Shown here: piece by piece, positions 17,340-25,550 of the stretch
Numbering within the stretch: position 1 is the first letter of the stretch
How the letters are laid out: each line of letters starts with the position of its first letter
Assembly (NCBI GenBank): GCA_050247075.1
Contig: JBFWUW010000022.1
Coordinates: 1 to 64,000, forward strand
DNA: 64,000 nt
Direction of reading: 5' to 3'
Origin: JBFWUW01 sp050247075
GTDB taxonomy: Bacteria > Planctomycetota > Planctomycetia > Pirellulales > JBFWUW01
Notes under the pieces: generated by a model
Databases searched by the model: none
Told to the model about the DNA's origin: nothing
Seen by the model: the letters and a program-made list of their open reading frames with translations, nothing else
Made by a program: the position numbers and the translations under genes

Positions 17340-18269
17340 ATGAAACCTCAAAAGTTTACCACCAGCTTTGAGAACCTCTCCCGGTTGGCCGTCGAACTGG
17401 CCAAGACCGTCAAGGCCGATGCGCTGTTGGTGCTGTTGGATGGGCCGGCCGATTGGCAAAAAATCAAAGCCCTGGAACAACAACTGATCGTGCTGGTGGC
17501 GGCGGAAAACGCGGAATGTCTGATAGGCGCCGCCGAAGCCGGGCTGCAAACCGTCACGCTCGACATGGGCGACAGCCCCATCCACGCCAAGCTGGCCCGG
17601 GCACTGTTGGAAGGCGTGGCCGACGATATCTTGCGCCCCGGTTCGCGCAACGTGGCGCTGTACAGCGCGTTTGAACCCGACACCATCGACTCCATCAGCG
17701 TCATCGACCTGGGGGACCACCTGGGCCGGCTGACCGTCCGCGATTTGCAGCAGTTGGAAACCAGCGTACCGCTCGACACGCTCAAGCATGTCGTCGATCT
17801 GGCCTTGGAAATCGGCCGCGAGGGGCGCGAGGGCAAACCGGTCGGCACGTTGTTCGTCGTGGGGGACCATCGCAAAGTCATGACGAACTGCCACCCAACC
17901 GGTTTCGACCCCGTGAAGGGTTACTCGGTCAAAGAGCGCCGGCTGAGCGACGCCCGCGTGCGCGAGGGGATCAAGGAAGTCGCCCAGATGGACGGCGCGT
18001 TTGTGATCACCACCGACGGCATCGTGGCGGCGGCTTGCCAATATGTCGATGCCTCGGCTGCCAGCCTGACGTTGAGCAAAGGCTTGGGGGCGCGGCACTG
18101 GGCGGCGGCGGCGATCAGCCGCAAGACCAAGGCCATTGCCGTGGCGGTCAGCGAATCGAGCGGCACGGTGCGCATCTTTCAAAACGGCGAGGTCATGCTC
18201 CGCATCGAGCCATTCCGCCGCGCCATGAAGTGGACCGACTTCGACTTCGAGCCGCCGCCAGACGACTAA
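17340..18269 (+). CDS. Diadenylate cyclase, DacZ-like (c-di-AMP synthase)
   Basis: This 309-residue protein has a C-terminal DisA_N/DAC domain with the DGA motif at 218-220, GLGARHWAAAAIS at 248-260 (RHW in place of the usual RHR) and VSESSGT at 270-276. DAC enzymes join two ATP into cyclic di-AMP. The N-terminal half (about 25-130) looks like an alpha/beta domain related to the pyruvate kinase C-terminal fold, the arrangement known from DacZ. There are no membrane segments, so it should be cytoplasmic. ATG at 17340 is the best start; ATG at 17313 would add nine residues. It converges on hisE with 47 bp between stops. The substituted RHR residue leaves activity to be shown. Confidence 0.82.
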   Translation: MKPQKFTTSFENLSRLAVELAKTVKADALLVLLDGPADWQKIKALEQQLIVLVAAENAECLIGAAEAGLQTVTLDMGDSPIHAKLARALLEGVADDILRPGSRNVALYSAFEPDTIDSISVIDLGDHLGRLTVRDLQQLETSVPLDTLKHVVDLALEIGREGREGKPVGTLFVVGDHRKVMTNCHPTGFDPVKGYSVKERRLSDARVREGIKEVAQMDGAFVITTDGIVAAACQYVDASAASLTLSKGLGARHWAAAAISRKTKAIAVAVSESSGTVRIFQNGEVMLRIEPFRRAMKWTDFDFEPPPDD

Positions 18270-18316
18270 AGGAAAGGCGGAAGGCGAAAGGATAACGGCG
18301 AAACGTAGCCGTGTTG

Positions 18317-18661
18317 CTACAAGTTGCCTGTCCCGCGGGAGGCTTTTTCCTCCAGGCCCGACATGCCGAAACGGCGGGCTAGTTCCGCTTCTACTTGGCC
18401 TAGGCTTGCGCCGCGGCTGGCCAGCATGACAAACAAGTGGTAGATCACATCGGCCGCTTCGCAAACCAGATGCTCGCGGCCGGCATCGTCCGGTTCGCCA
18501 GCCGCCTCGACCACTTCCGCCGCTTCCTCCACGATCTTGCGGCCGATCTTCTCCACGCCGCCAGCCAGCAGGCTGGCCGTATAAGACTTTTCACTCGGCC
18601 GCGATTGGCGTTCGAGAATCACGGACCAGAGCTGTTGTAGAACGGGTGTTGTCGAGGACAC
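18317..18661 (-). CDS. hisE: Phosphoribosyl-ATP pyrophosphatase
   Basis: This 114-residue MazG-like protein shows the family signature: YTASLLAGGVEKIGRKIVEEAAEVVEAA followed by EAADVIYHLFVMLASRG, with the paired EExxE and ExxD metal-binding residues intact. HisE hydrolyses phosphoribosyl-ATP to phosphoribosyl-AMP in the second step of histidine biosynthesis, in the cytoplasm. It stands alone here, separate from hisI and the rest of the pathway. The start is a GTG at 18661 with no clear Shine-Dalgarno, so the exact N-terminus is uncertain. Its upstream region contains the 104-bp repeat. Confidence 0.93.
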   Translation of the reverse strand: MSSTTPVLQQLWSVILERQSRPSEKSYTASLLAGGVEKIGRKIVEEAAEVVEAAGEPDDAGREHLVCEAADVIYHLFVMLASRGASLGQVEAELARRFGMSGLEEKASRGTGNL

Positions 18662-18700
18662 GTTTTTGCGATTGCCGATTGTGGAGGGAAGAAGGAAACT

Positions 18701-18804
18701 TATAGCGGTTCGTTTGGATAATGATCCCGTGCGAACGCTTCAAATTGCATGGCTTTTGGCCTTCCAGTTGGTCGGCCTGGGGCCATTGGCCGTACGAAAC
18801 GCAA
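18701..18804 (-). repeat. 104-bp dispersed repeat, copy 1 (inverse orientation)
   Basis: This block reads, in reverse, as the same 104 bp found at 43621-43724 and 55641-55744. Shared landmarks are CCAGGCCGACCAACGGGAAG or close variants, TTTGAAGCGTTCG, GGATCATTAT and AAACGAACCGCTAT. It lies between divergent hisE and miaA. Confidence 0.85.
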
Positions 18805-18843
18805 TCAGGATCAAGGGAACATTGTCGCTCAAATCGTTCGGCG

Positions 18844-19860
18844 ATGGAATCGCCTCCTACAATTCAATTGGAATCGCCTCCTACAGTTCAGATAGTAGCC
18901 ATCGACATTCAACCCGCCACCATCGCGAACTCCTTGTTTGTGACCGGCCCGACCGCTAGCGGCAAGACGGCGGTCGGTTTGTCGCTAGCCGCGCGCCTGC
19001 CCGGCGAAATCATCTCGCTCGACTCGATGGCCTTGTATCGCCGGCTCGATATCGGCACGGCCAAGCCCACGCAGGATGAACGCCGGCGCGTGCCGCATCA
19101 CCTGATCGACATTCTCGATCCCCACCAGGAATACAGCCTGGCCCAATATCTGACGGCCGCCCACCGCGCGGCGGGTGAGATCGCGGGCCGCGGCCTGACG
19201 CCGTTGTTCGTGGGTGGGACGCCGTTGTATCTGAAAGGGCTGCTGCGGGGGATTTTCGAGGGGCCGGCCGCCGATTGGCCCTATCGCGAAAAGCTGCAAG
19301 CCCAGGCGGCCGTGGAGGCCCCCGGTTGGCTGCACCAGCAACTGTCGCGGGTCGATCCCGCCGCGGCCGCCAAACTGCACCCGCAAGACCAACGACGGCT
19401 GATTCGTGCCTTGGAGGTCTTTCGCAATACAGGCCGGCCGATCAGCGCGTGGCAGCAACAGTTCGACCGTCCCCACACCGCCGGCGAGTGCCGCGCGTTC
19501 GTACTCGAATGGCCCCGCGACGAACTGTACGCCCGCATCGAGCGGCGTGTCGATGCGATGTTTCAGGAGGGCTTGCTGGACGAAGTACGCGGGCTGGTGG
19601 CGGCCAGCCAGCATTCCGCCGCGCCGTTGGGCCGGACGGCGGCGCAGGCGCTGGGCTATCGCGAGGTCTTGGCCCATCTGGCGGGCGAGCGCGACCTGCC
19701 CGCCACGATTGCACTGGTCAAAACGCGCACGCGGCAATTCGCCAAACGGCAGCTCACCTGGTTCCGTAGTCTGCCGGAGTGCCGGCCCGTACCCGTGCGG
19801 GCCAGCGACAATGCGGACGAGATCGCCGAACGAGTGTTGAAAATGACGAGTGACGAGTGA
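18844..19860 (+). CDS. miaA: tRNA dimethylallyltransferase
   Basis: This 338-residue enzyme adds a dimethylallyl group to A37 of tRNAs reading UNN codons. Motifs are the P-loop GPTASGKT at 35-42, ISLDSMALYRRLDIGTAKP (catalytic Asp), PHHLIDILDP, the LFVGGTPLYLKGLL stretch, and ALGYREVLAHL with RTRQFAKRQLTWFR near the end. The start is uncertain. ATG at 18844 gives an unusual N-terminus (MESPPTIQLESPPTVQ) encoded by two copies of a GGAATCGCCTCCTACA intergenic repeat, before the real domain at about residue 29. No Shine-Dalgarno precedes it, so an alternative start nearer the P-loop is possible. Confidence 0.93.
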   Translation: MESPPTIQLESPPTVQIVAIDIQPATIANSLFVTGPTASGKTAVGLSLAARLPGEIISLDSMALYRRLDIGTAKPTQDERRRVPHHLIDILDPHQEYSLAQYLTAAHRAAGEIAGRGLTPLFVGGTPLYLKGLLRGIFEGPAADWPYREKLQAQAAVEAPGWLHQQLSRVDPAAAAKLHPQDQRRLIRALEVFRNTGRPISAWQQQFDRPHTAGECRAFVLEWPRDELYARIERRVDAMFQEGLLDEVRGLVAASQHSAAPLGRTAAQALGYREVLAHLAGERDLPATIALVKTRTRQFAKRQLTWFRSLPECRPVPVRASDNADEIAERVLKMTSDE

Positions 19861-20017
19861 GAGGAAGTGTCGAGTGACGAATTCCGAGTGTCGAATGCAG
19901 AAGGATTTGCCTGGCTCTAACATTCAACATTCCTCACTCGACACTCGTTGCATTTTCTCCGCCAATGCGTTATCTGTCAGACATTCCCATCTAACCTACC
20001 GCGTGAGAACCTCTGCC

Positions 20018-20233
20018 ATGTCTGAAGTCACCATTCGCGTCCGCAACAATGGCCCGTTTTTGGTTGAAGGCCCGGTGAAGATTGTCGATGCCCAAGGAAA
20101 TGTCTTTCCCGTGGCACCCGACAAGCCAGCCGTGGCGCTGTGCCGTTGCGGGCAATCGTCGCGGCGGCCGTTTTGCGACGGCACGCACAACCGTTGCGGA
20201 TTCGACTCTTCCGAGGCGGCCCCGGTCGCCTGA
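20018..20233 (+). CDS. CDGSH iron-sulfur domain protein (mitoNEET-like)
   Basis: This 71-residue protein carries the CDGSH signature CRCGQSSRRPFCDGTH in its C-terminal half. The three Cys and one His are the known ligands of a [2Fe-2S] cluster. The first half is a short beta region (VTIRVRNNGPFLVEGPV). Such proteins act in redox or Fe-S transfer in the cytoplasm. The length is typical of bacterial single-CDGSH proteins. ATG at 20018 is chosen over the longer open frame from 19850, whose sequence is not protein-like. It follows miaA by about 160 bp on the same strand. Confidence 0.9.
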   Translation: MSEVTIRVRNNGPFLVEGPVKIVDAQGNVFPVAPDKPAVALCRCGQSSRRPFCDGTHNRCGFDSSEAAPVA

Positions 20234-20473
20234 CCTGCGCGGTCGTAGCGGATGATCCGTTGGTTCCCGCGGAGTTTTTTCGCCGCTTAACGACTTACGT
20301 CGCGCGGCCTCTGGCGGCGAGGCTTTCGATGGCTTAAATTCACGGCCCCGGGTGACATCGGGTCGGAATTTCGCTCGCGGCTCTGGCAGTCGCGGGCTTC
20401 TCGTGCGATGGAATCGCTAGCGGTTCCGCCGCCTGGAATCGCCACATAGCCCAGCAGGAAACGGATCGACGCA

Positions 20474-21295
20474 ATGGACGGACAGAACGCGCAGGAAGTC
20501 GTACAGCAGGCATCGGTTGACCAAACATCGGTAGACCAGACATCGGCCGAATATCTGGGCCGCTGGAATCGGTTGGTCAGCACCACCAATTGGGAAAAAG
20601 GGCGGATCATCTTTGAGTGGCGGACGGCGCTGTTGGCCGCCGATGCTCGCCCCACCGAGTGTTCCGACGAGGCCTGGAGCCAACGGGCCGGCAACGTCAG
20701 CAGCCAGCATGTGGGCCGGCTGCGCCGCGTCCACGAGCGGTTCGCCGACGCCCGCGATTCATTCCCGGGGCTGTTTTGGAGCCACTTTCAGGCCGCTTTG
20801 GATTGGCAAGATGCCGAAATGTGGCTGGAAGGGGCCGTGCGGAGCGACTGGTCGGTATCGGCCATGCGCCGCCAACGCTGGGAGACGCTTGGCTCGCTGC
20901 CTGCCGAAGAGCCTCAATCGAAGGACATTGTCTCGGCCGACTACGATGAAGATGTCGAACCTTCGCTGGAAGGCCCGTTGACCGCCCAAGACCGCGCCGA
21001 GCGGGCCGACTTTGAACAGGCTTTCGACGGCGATGAACAGCCTGAGGCCGCCGACGGGCCGGTTCCCTTCGATGCCGACTCCGCCCAGCCGTTTGAGGCC
21101 GCCGGCAGCCCGCCGCCGCGCAACTTTGCCCACCTGGGGCAACTGCCCGACGATCTGGCGGAAGCATTTGAGTCGTTCAAGTTGGCCATCGTGCGGCACC
21201 GCATCGACGGCTGGCGCGACGTGCCGCTCGACGACGTGCTGGCGGCGCTCGACGCGCTCAAGTCGCTGGCCATGTCGCCCAGCGAAGGGGTTTAA
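20474..21295 (+). CDS. Hypothetical protein with helical N-terminal half
   Basis: I do not recognise a family for this 273-residue protein. It begins with a Gln/Ser/Thr-rich stretch. A helical segment follows at 27-150, rich in Trp (LGRWNRL, WEKGRIIFEW, WSQRAGNVSSQHVGRLRRVHERFAD, SHFQAALDW, RSDWSVSAMRRQRWE), which could include a helix-turn-helix. Next is a very acidic, Pro-rich linker at about 155-220 and a short helical tail (DDVLAALDALKSLAM). There is no signal peptide. The Trp-rich helices suggest a DNA-binding or regulatory protein of planctomycetes, but that is speculation. AGGA lies 12 nt upstream of the ATG. Confidence 0.7.
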   Translation: MDGQNAQEVVQQASVDQTSVDQTSAEYLGRWNRLVSTTNWEKGRIIFEWRTALLAADARPTECSDEAWSQRAGNVSSQHVGRLRRVHERFADARDSFPGLFWSHFQAALDWQDAEMWLEGAVRSDWSVSAMRRQRWETLGSLPAEEPQSKDIVSADYDEDVEPSLEGPLTAQDRAERADFEQAFDGDEQPEAADGPVPFDADSAQPFEAAGSPPPRNFAHLGQLPDDLAEAFESFKLAIVRHRIDGWRDVPLDDVLAALDALKSLAMSPSEGV

Positions 21296-21306
21296 GACGG
21301 CAGCCG

Positions 21307-21894
21307 CTATTGGTCGTCCGACTCCGGCACAAAGGCCACGCCTTCGTAGAGCTCCGCCAACGGAAGTTCCGTTTCAATCTCCGGCAAAGGAAGGACCGCG
21401 GACAACCCCTCATGCACCTCGCGTGTGAATCCATGTTCCGTGCGGCGGTAAAGCACCACCGCGGCGGTCTCCTGCTCGACGACCACATAGGCCATCAGCG
21501 AGGGGATGGCCAGGTAAAAATCCTTCTTCTCGCCTACATCGATCCGCCGGGTGGCCAGCGACAAAACCTCAAACAGGGCCACCGGCGCGTCTTGAAACGA
21601 ATCGCTTTGCGGATTGGGCTGGCAAACGACGGATACGTCGGGGTAATAAAACCGCCATTGCGAGGGAAGACGAATCCGAATCTTGGTGTCCGAATTGTAA
21701 GGCCGGCAAGCCCGCCCGCGCAACCTTCCGTGCAGTGACGCAAACAGATTGCCCGCGATGACGTTGTGCGCATTACGCGCCCCCGCCATGGCGTAGACGA
21801 CACCCCCCAAGTACTCATGCTTGACGGGCGATGCCAATTCGCCCGCCAGATAGTCCTCGACGGAAATCAGATGGAGCTTTTGCGCGGCGGTCAT
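21307..21894 (-). CDS. Uma2 family (DUF820) endonuclease-fold protein
   Basis: This 195-residue protein fits the Uma2 family of PD-(D/E)XK restriction-like proteins: KHEYLGGVVYAMAGA near 27, NVIAGNLFASLHGRL, RIRLPSQWRFYYPDVSVVC (Asp of the active site), and ALFEVLSLATRRIDVGEKKDFYLAI, with Glu and Lys completing the nuclease pattern. Uma2 proteins are often multicopy in cyanobacteria and planctomycetes, and their biological role is unknown. ATG at 21894 is the usual family start; the open frame continues upstream without family similarity. It is convergent with the 20474 gene, 11 bp apart. Confidence 0.88.
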   Translation of the reverse strand: MTAAQKLHLISVEDYLAGELASPVKHEYLGGVVYAMAGARNAHNVIAGNLFASLHGRLRGRACRPYNSDTKIRIRLPSQWRFYYPDVSVVCQPNPQSDSFQDAPVALFEVLSLATRRIDVGEKKDFYLAIPSLMAYVVVEQETAAVVLYRRTEHGFTREVHEGLSAVLPLPEIETELPLAELYEGVAFVPESDDQ

Positions 21895-21958
21895 GAAATA
21901 GATTCTAGCGAGGCCCCCCCGCCCGCGGCAACGGATGCTACGCCCCGGCAGGCTGGTC

Positions 21959-22843
21959 TTATCGCCGCAACAGCGATTCTCCTTGGTCCCAGGGCATGCC
22001 AAATGTGGGTTGCGGGCGGTGGTTTTCCTTGCGGGTGGGGGCCGGCACTTTTTGCCACTCGACGATGAAATCGCACAGCTTGGAGACGGCTTCTTCATAG
22101 GCCGCGCGGCCTTTTTCGGCGGTGGCCAGTTCGGCCTCGCCCAGCACGCCGGTCTCGCTGTAGCTGGCCGTCCACGAGGTGCATTGCATCGGCCCGCTGG
22201 CGAACAGGTCGTTCCAGCGAAACTTCGATTGTTCCTCATTGAACGAGATCTTGCCCGACTTGATCTTGTCCATCCGCACGTCGTCGGGAGCCAGATGCAT
22301 GTAGACGCTGGTCTCTAACTCGCAGGCGTGGGCGCAGCCGCCGGGAAATGCGCTTTGCCGCCATTTGGGCAAAAATTCCTTGTCCACCGTCAGCAAGTTC
22401 CACCACGCGCCAAACGCGCACTCGGCGTCGGTTTCCAGATTGCAGCGCCGGGCCGCCAGGTCTAAGTTGGGCATGTTCGATCCATGCCCGTTGAGCAACA
22501 GAATTTTTTTGAAGCCGTGATAAGCCAGGCTCTTGCAGATGTCCAGCACCATGTCGATGAAGTGCTGGTAATGCACATTGATCGTGCCGGGAAAATCCAT
22601 GACATGGCCGGTGTAGCCGTAACAGACGCATGGCAAGACCAGCACTTTTTCCGGAATACGCTCGCCGCAACCAAGCGCCACGCCGGTCGAGAGCAACTGG
22701 TCAACGTCCAACGGCAGATGCGGGCCATGCTGCTCGATGGCCCCGCACGGCACGATGGGAATCTTGCCGGCGGCCACGGCGTCGTTGATTTCAGGCCAAG
22801 TCAGTTTTTCGTAGCGATGCTGTTTGAGGCCAAGGTTGGGCAC
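21959..22843 (-). CDS. Creatininase family amidohydrolase
   Basis: This 294-residue protein carries the creatininase family motifs: IPIVPCGAIEQHGPHLPLDVD near residue 30-50 (Glu and His metal ligands), KKILLLNGHGSN near 120 (Asn/His), and a later Glu in HACELETS. The family includes creatinine amidohydrolase and formamide hydrolases of cofactor pathways; the substrate cannot be told here. The start is set at GTG 22843 because GGAG lies 6 nt upstream and the family domain follows at once. A TTG at 22909 would give a longer protein with no such site. It lies on the same strand as the Uma2 gene downstream, 64 bp away. Confidence 0.87.
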   Translation of the reverse strand: MPNLGLKQHRYEKLTWPEINDAVAAGKIPIVPCGAIEQHGPHLPLDVDQLLSTGVALGCGERIPEKVLVLPCVCYGYTGHVMDFPGTINVHYQHFIDMVLDICKSLAYHGFKKILLLNGHGSNMPNLDLAARRCNLETDAECAFGAWWNLLTVDKEFLPKWRQSAFPGGCAHACELETSVYMHLAPDDVRMDKIKSGKISFNEEQSKFRWNDLFASGPMQCTSWTASYSETGVLGEAELATAEKGRAAYEEAVSKLCDFIVEWQKVPAPTRKENHRPQPTFGMPWDQGESLLRR

Positions 22844-23263
22844 GGGTAACTCCGGTAAAAGGGTGAGACGCGACGCGGCTGAATCGAAACCAAAGGTGGC
22901 GTTGCCCAAGCGGGTCGTGAATCAAGAATGAACCACGGATGGCGCGGATTTCACGGATAAGACAAAGCATTGAGAACCACGAATTAAACGAATCTAACGA
23001 ATGGATTTCCCGAATGGAACCTTGTTCGGGAAGGGGGCGGGCGGGGAGTTGAAAAACTCGTTGTGTCGGAACCTATTCGTAAGATTCTTTCGATTCGTGG
23101 TTCCTTTCATAGCGGGATCGTGCGGTCCCGGTCGGGCCCCCTGGTATCTTAACCCTACTTCCTTTGCGCCTTCGCGGCTTGGCGACTTTGCGCAAAGACA
23201 CCCAAGCGACTGGCCATCCATCCGCGTTGTCCGATATTCTCGAAGTCTCGGCCGACCGGGCCG
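22844..23263. other. Repeat-bearing intergenic region
   Basis: No gene is supported here. The region holds a diverged third copy of the MITE-like core at 22974-23104 and a CTTTGCGCCTTCGCGGCTTGG stretch, split across 23160-23200, related to the inverted repeat at 6493. A CACGGATGGCGCGGATTTCACGG type sequence lies near 22930-22960. Confidence 0.55.
22974..23104 (+). repeat. MITE-like core, diverged copy
   Basis: The ends read GAACCACGAATTAAACGAAT on the left and, inverted on the right, GAACCACGAATCGAAAGAAT. Between them is a spacer with GGGGGCGGGCGG as in the two other copies (29652-29787 and 45236-45371). It lacks the long flanks those two share. Confidence 0.75.
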
Positions 23264-23677
23264 CTATGGATGCAGCGCGCCCCAGGCGTAGATGGCGGTC
23301 AACGCCACGAACATCAGCGTTAGCCCGTGATAGCCGGCCGCCAGCCACCAGGCTGTGAGATGTTGTTTGGCATCGAGCACCGCTTGCAAGCCGAGGCGAA
23401 CGCCCCAAAACACCGCCACATAGGCGCAAAATCCACGGGCCAGGCCGCTGCCGGCGGCCAGTTCCGGGGCATTCCAAATGCTAAGCGCGCCGAAGGCCAC
23501 GATCGACAGCACCACGTAGCCGCCGTAGATCCAATACATCTGCCGATGGAGCCGCGACAACGAGCCGAGTTCCTTGCGCCAATCCAATCGGAACGGCACC
23601 AGGGCCGAAGCGATCAAGATGCAGAACTGCCCGCAACCGGCCGCGCGGATCAGCAGGGTTAGCGTTTCGGACATCAT
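23264..23677 (-). CDS. Small integral membrane protein coupled to MBOAT gene
   Basis: This 137-residue protein has about four hydrophobic helices: LLIRAAGCGQFCILIASALV at 7-26, YWIYGGYVVLSIVAFGALSI at about 49-68, GFCAYVAVFWGVRLGLQAVL at about 80-100, and WLAAGYHGLTLMFVALTAIY near the end. The ATG at 23677 overlaps the TGA of the upstream MBOAT gene, so translation is probably coupled and the two products likely work together in the inner membrane. I do not recognise a family. The start is set by the overlap. Confidence 0.75.
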   Translation of the reverse strand: MMSETLTLLIRAAGCGQFCILIASALVPFRLDWRKELGSLSRLHRQMYWIYGGYVVLSIVAFGALSIWNAPELAAGSGLARGFCAYVAVFWGVRLGLQAVLDAKQHLTAWWLAAGYHGLTLMFVALTAIYAWGALHP

Positions 23678-24612
23678 CCACCTGGGGCCAGGACACGCAG
23701 GAAGGGGACGACAATGTTGAATACAAACGGCGGATGAAACAGCAGGCAAACCGGCGGCAACAGGGCCAACAGCGTGAAGGTCCAGCCGCGCCACCCACGG
23801 CCCAGGCCAATGGCCCGGCCCGTCTGGCTGCGTTCGGCGAAGATAGCCCCCCCTTGCCACAAAAAGAACAACGTCGGGCCGCCGTACCCGCCCCCGGCCG
23901 GTAGCGAGATCACCAGATCATGCACCAGCCCGCTAAAGACAAAGCCGGCGGCCAACGCCCCCTTGGCACCCAGTTTGGCGGACAGGGGACGGAACAGAAA
24001 GCGGTGGGTCAAGTCGCGAAAGGCCGTGTTCCAACGCCGACCCCAAAACTGGCTGACGCTGTGGGAGGCGAGGGGCCAATCCATCAACGGCTGGGCTTGA
24101 ATGCCGCCCCGCCGCCAGGCACAAGACAGCAAGTGGAACAAGCCAAAGTGCAGCACCAAAATCATGCCGATCATAGCCAGCCAGCCGGCCAGATAAGTCT
24201 GGCCATGCGGCAGCCAGCCCCCAGCCAGCCATAACAGCAGCACGCCAGCCGCCAACTTACCGGCGGCAAACAGCCATTCGCCGGGCGAAGGCCGATCCGG
24301 CGGTGGAGCGGGCCGGCGTTGCAGAAAGGCATCCGCGTCCAAGCCGGGCCACGCCAGCAGATAACCCACATGCAGCCACCACGGCGCGGCGACTGCCCGG
24401 CTGCTCTGCCATGTCAGCGACTTGCAGCCGACAAAAATGGCAAAAGCCAACAGCCACATAAAGGCCCAACGCGGCCAGTCGGGCGGTACAAACCACACGG
24501 CAGCCGCCGGCAGCGCGACGATCGGCACCCAAGCCTGCCAGGCCGCCCGCCGCGAATTCGATGCCTTCGTGGTCGTGGTCTCTGCATTTGGCATGGGGTC
24601 ACAAACGATCAT
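23674..24612 (-). CDS. MBOAT / wax-synthase-like O-acyltransferase
   Basis: This 312-residue polytopic membrane protein has the wax synthase/MBOAT pattern: SVSQFWGRRWNTAFRDL near 185-202 and GFVFSGLVHDLVI near 230, with the catalytic-type His inside the hydrophobic FSGLVHD context. Enzymes of this family transfer acyl groups to alcohols, sterols or sugars in the membrane. At least seven hydrophobic stretches are visible. ATG at 24612 is preferred because GAGG sits 7 nt upstream; a TTG two codons before and an ATG at 24594 are alternatives. The next gene overlaps its stop, so a two-gene lipid-modification unit is likely. Confidence 0.82.
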   Translation of the reverse strand: MIVCDPMPNAETTTTKASNSRRAAWQAWVPIVALPAAAVWFVPPDWPRWAFMWLLAFAIFVGCKSLTWQSSRAVAAPWWLHVGYLLAWPGLDADAFLQRRPAPPPDRPSPGEWLFAAGKLAAGVLLLWLAGGWLPHGQTYLAGWLAMIGMILVLHFGLFHLLSCAWRRGGIQAQPLMDWPLASHSVSQFWGRRWNTAFRDLTHRFLFRPLSAKLGAKGALAAGFVFSGLVHDLVISLPAGGGYGGPTLFFLWQGGAIFAERSQTGRAIGLGRGWRGWTFTLLALLPPVCLLFHPPFVFNIVVPFLRVLAPGG

Positions 24613-24779
24613 GGCCAAACCTCAATCATGGTCCAAACTCCCTAAGAGTAGACCGTCATGGCCAGCCAGTTTGTAACAGAGATTCGCAGTTAATCAGGAG
24701 AAGGCAATTTGTTTTCAGTTCTCAGTTTTCAGTTCTCAGCAAAAGATCGTTCCGCCCTTCATACCTCATACCTCAATCC

Positions 24780-25550
24780 TCAATCCTCAAGCCTCACTAC
24801 CAGCCGATAGACATGCACCGGGCCGCCCCGGTCGTGGGCGTCGATGAGCGCGATGAAGTACTCTCCGTCGGCGGGAACCGTAAAGTCGATTCGCGAATCG
24901 GTGTTCTCGCCGAAATCGTCCGAGACCGCCAAAATGCGTCCCTGGCCGTCGTAAAGCGTAAGAATGGTATCCGCAACCGAGCCCAGCCGGGCGGCCTCGG
25001 TCTCGATCACCAGCCGCTGTCCTGCCTGGCAGGGCAGGCGAAACACGTCCACATCGCGCGGCTCGCCGATCATCCCTTCGATGGCTTGGCCAATGGTGAT
25101 CGGTTGGGCGTCGCCAAAACCCGCGTTGGGCTCAACGGCAGCCGCGAATTGATCGGCGGCTAGCACGGCAATCTCACGCGGGCTGGAGGCTCCCCCTGGC
25201 GTTACCACCACCAGCGATACACTGCCCGGAGGTGTCTCTGCCGGAAGCGTCAGTTCCACTTCGACTTGGGTATCGCCGGCCGCTGCCGCGTCGAACTTAT
25301 CCGGTACGGCTGCCGCGCCTTTGCTCAAAATGTTGACCGGCAGCGTCAAGCCATCCAGGCGGACCTCGCTGGCCTCGGCCAGTTTCAGGCCGCGGATCAC
25401 CAGCTTTTGCGGCTGGCCAGGCAGCAAGGTCAACGGCAGCGTCACCAAGACCTGGGGCGAGTTGTCTTCTGGCTTGGGTTCTTCCCCCCGGGCCAGGCCT
25501 TGGGCCAGCAAGAGAACTAGCGCCAACAGAGAAAGACGTGCCTTGCTCAT
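24780..25550 (-). CDS. Secreted protein with C-terminal PPC domain
   Basis: This 256-residue protein has a Sec signal peptide (1-22, ending LARGEE). An N-terminal beta region (VTLPLTLLPGQPQKLVIRGLKL) is followed by a bacterial pre-peptidase C-terminal (PPC) type beta domain from about residue 150: DVDVFRLPCQAGQRLVIETEA, DTILTLYDGQGRILAVSDD and IDFTVPADGEYFIAL. Such domains bind or fold outside the cell. The ATG overlaps the TGA of the DUF1501 gene by 4 bp, so it is the last gene of the three-gene unit with DUF1501 and DUF1549/DUF1553, probably acting in the same envelope process. Confidence 0.82.
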   Translation of the reverse strand: MSKARLSLLALVLLLAQGLARGEEPKPEDNSPQVLVTLPLTLLPGQPQKLVIRGLKLAEASEVRLDGLTLPVNILSKGAAAVPDKFDAAAAGDTQVEVELTLPAETPPGSVSLVVVTPGGASSPREIAVLAADQFAAAVEPNAGFGDAQPITIGQAIEGMIGEPRDVDVFRLPCQAGQRLVIETEAARLGSVADTILTLYDGQGRILAVSDDFGENTDSRIDFTVPADGEYFIALIDAHDRGGPVHVYRLVVRLED

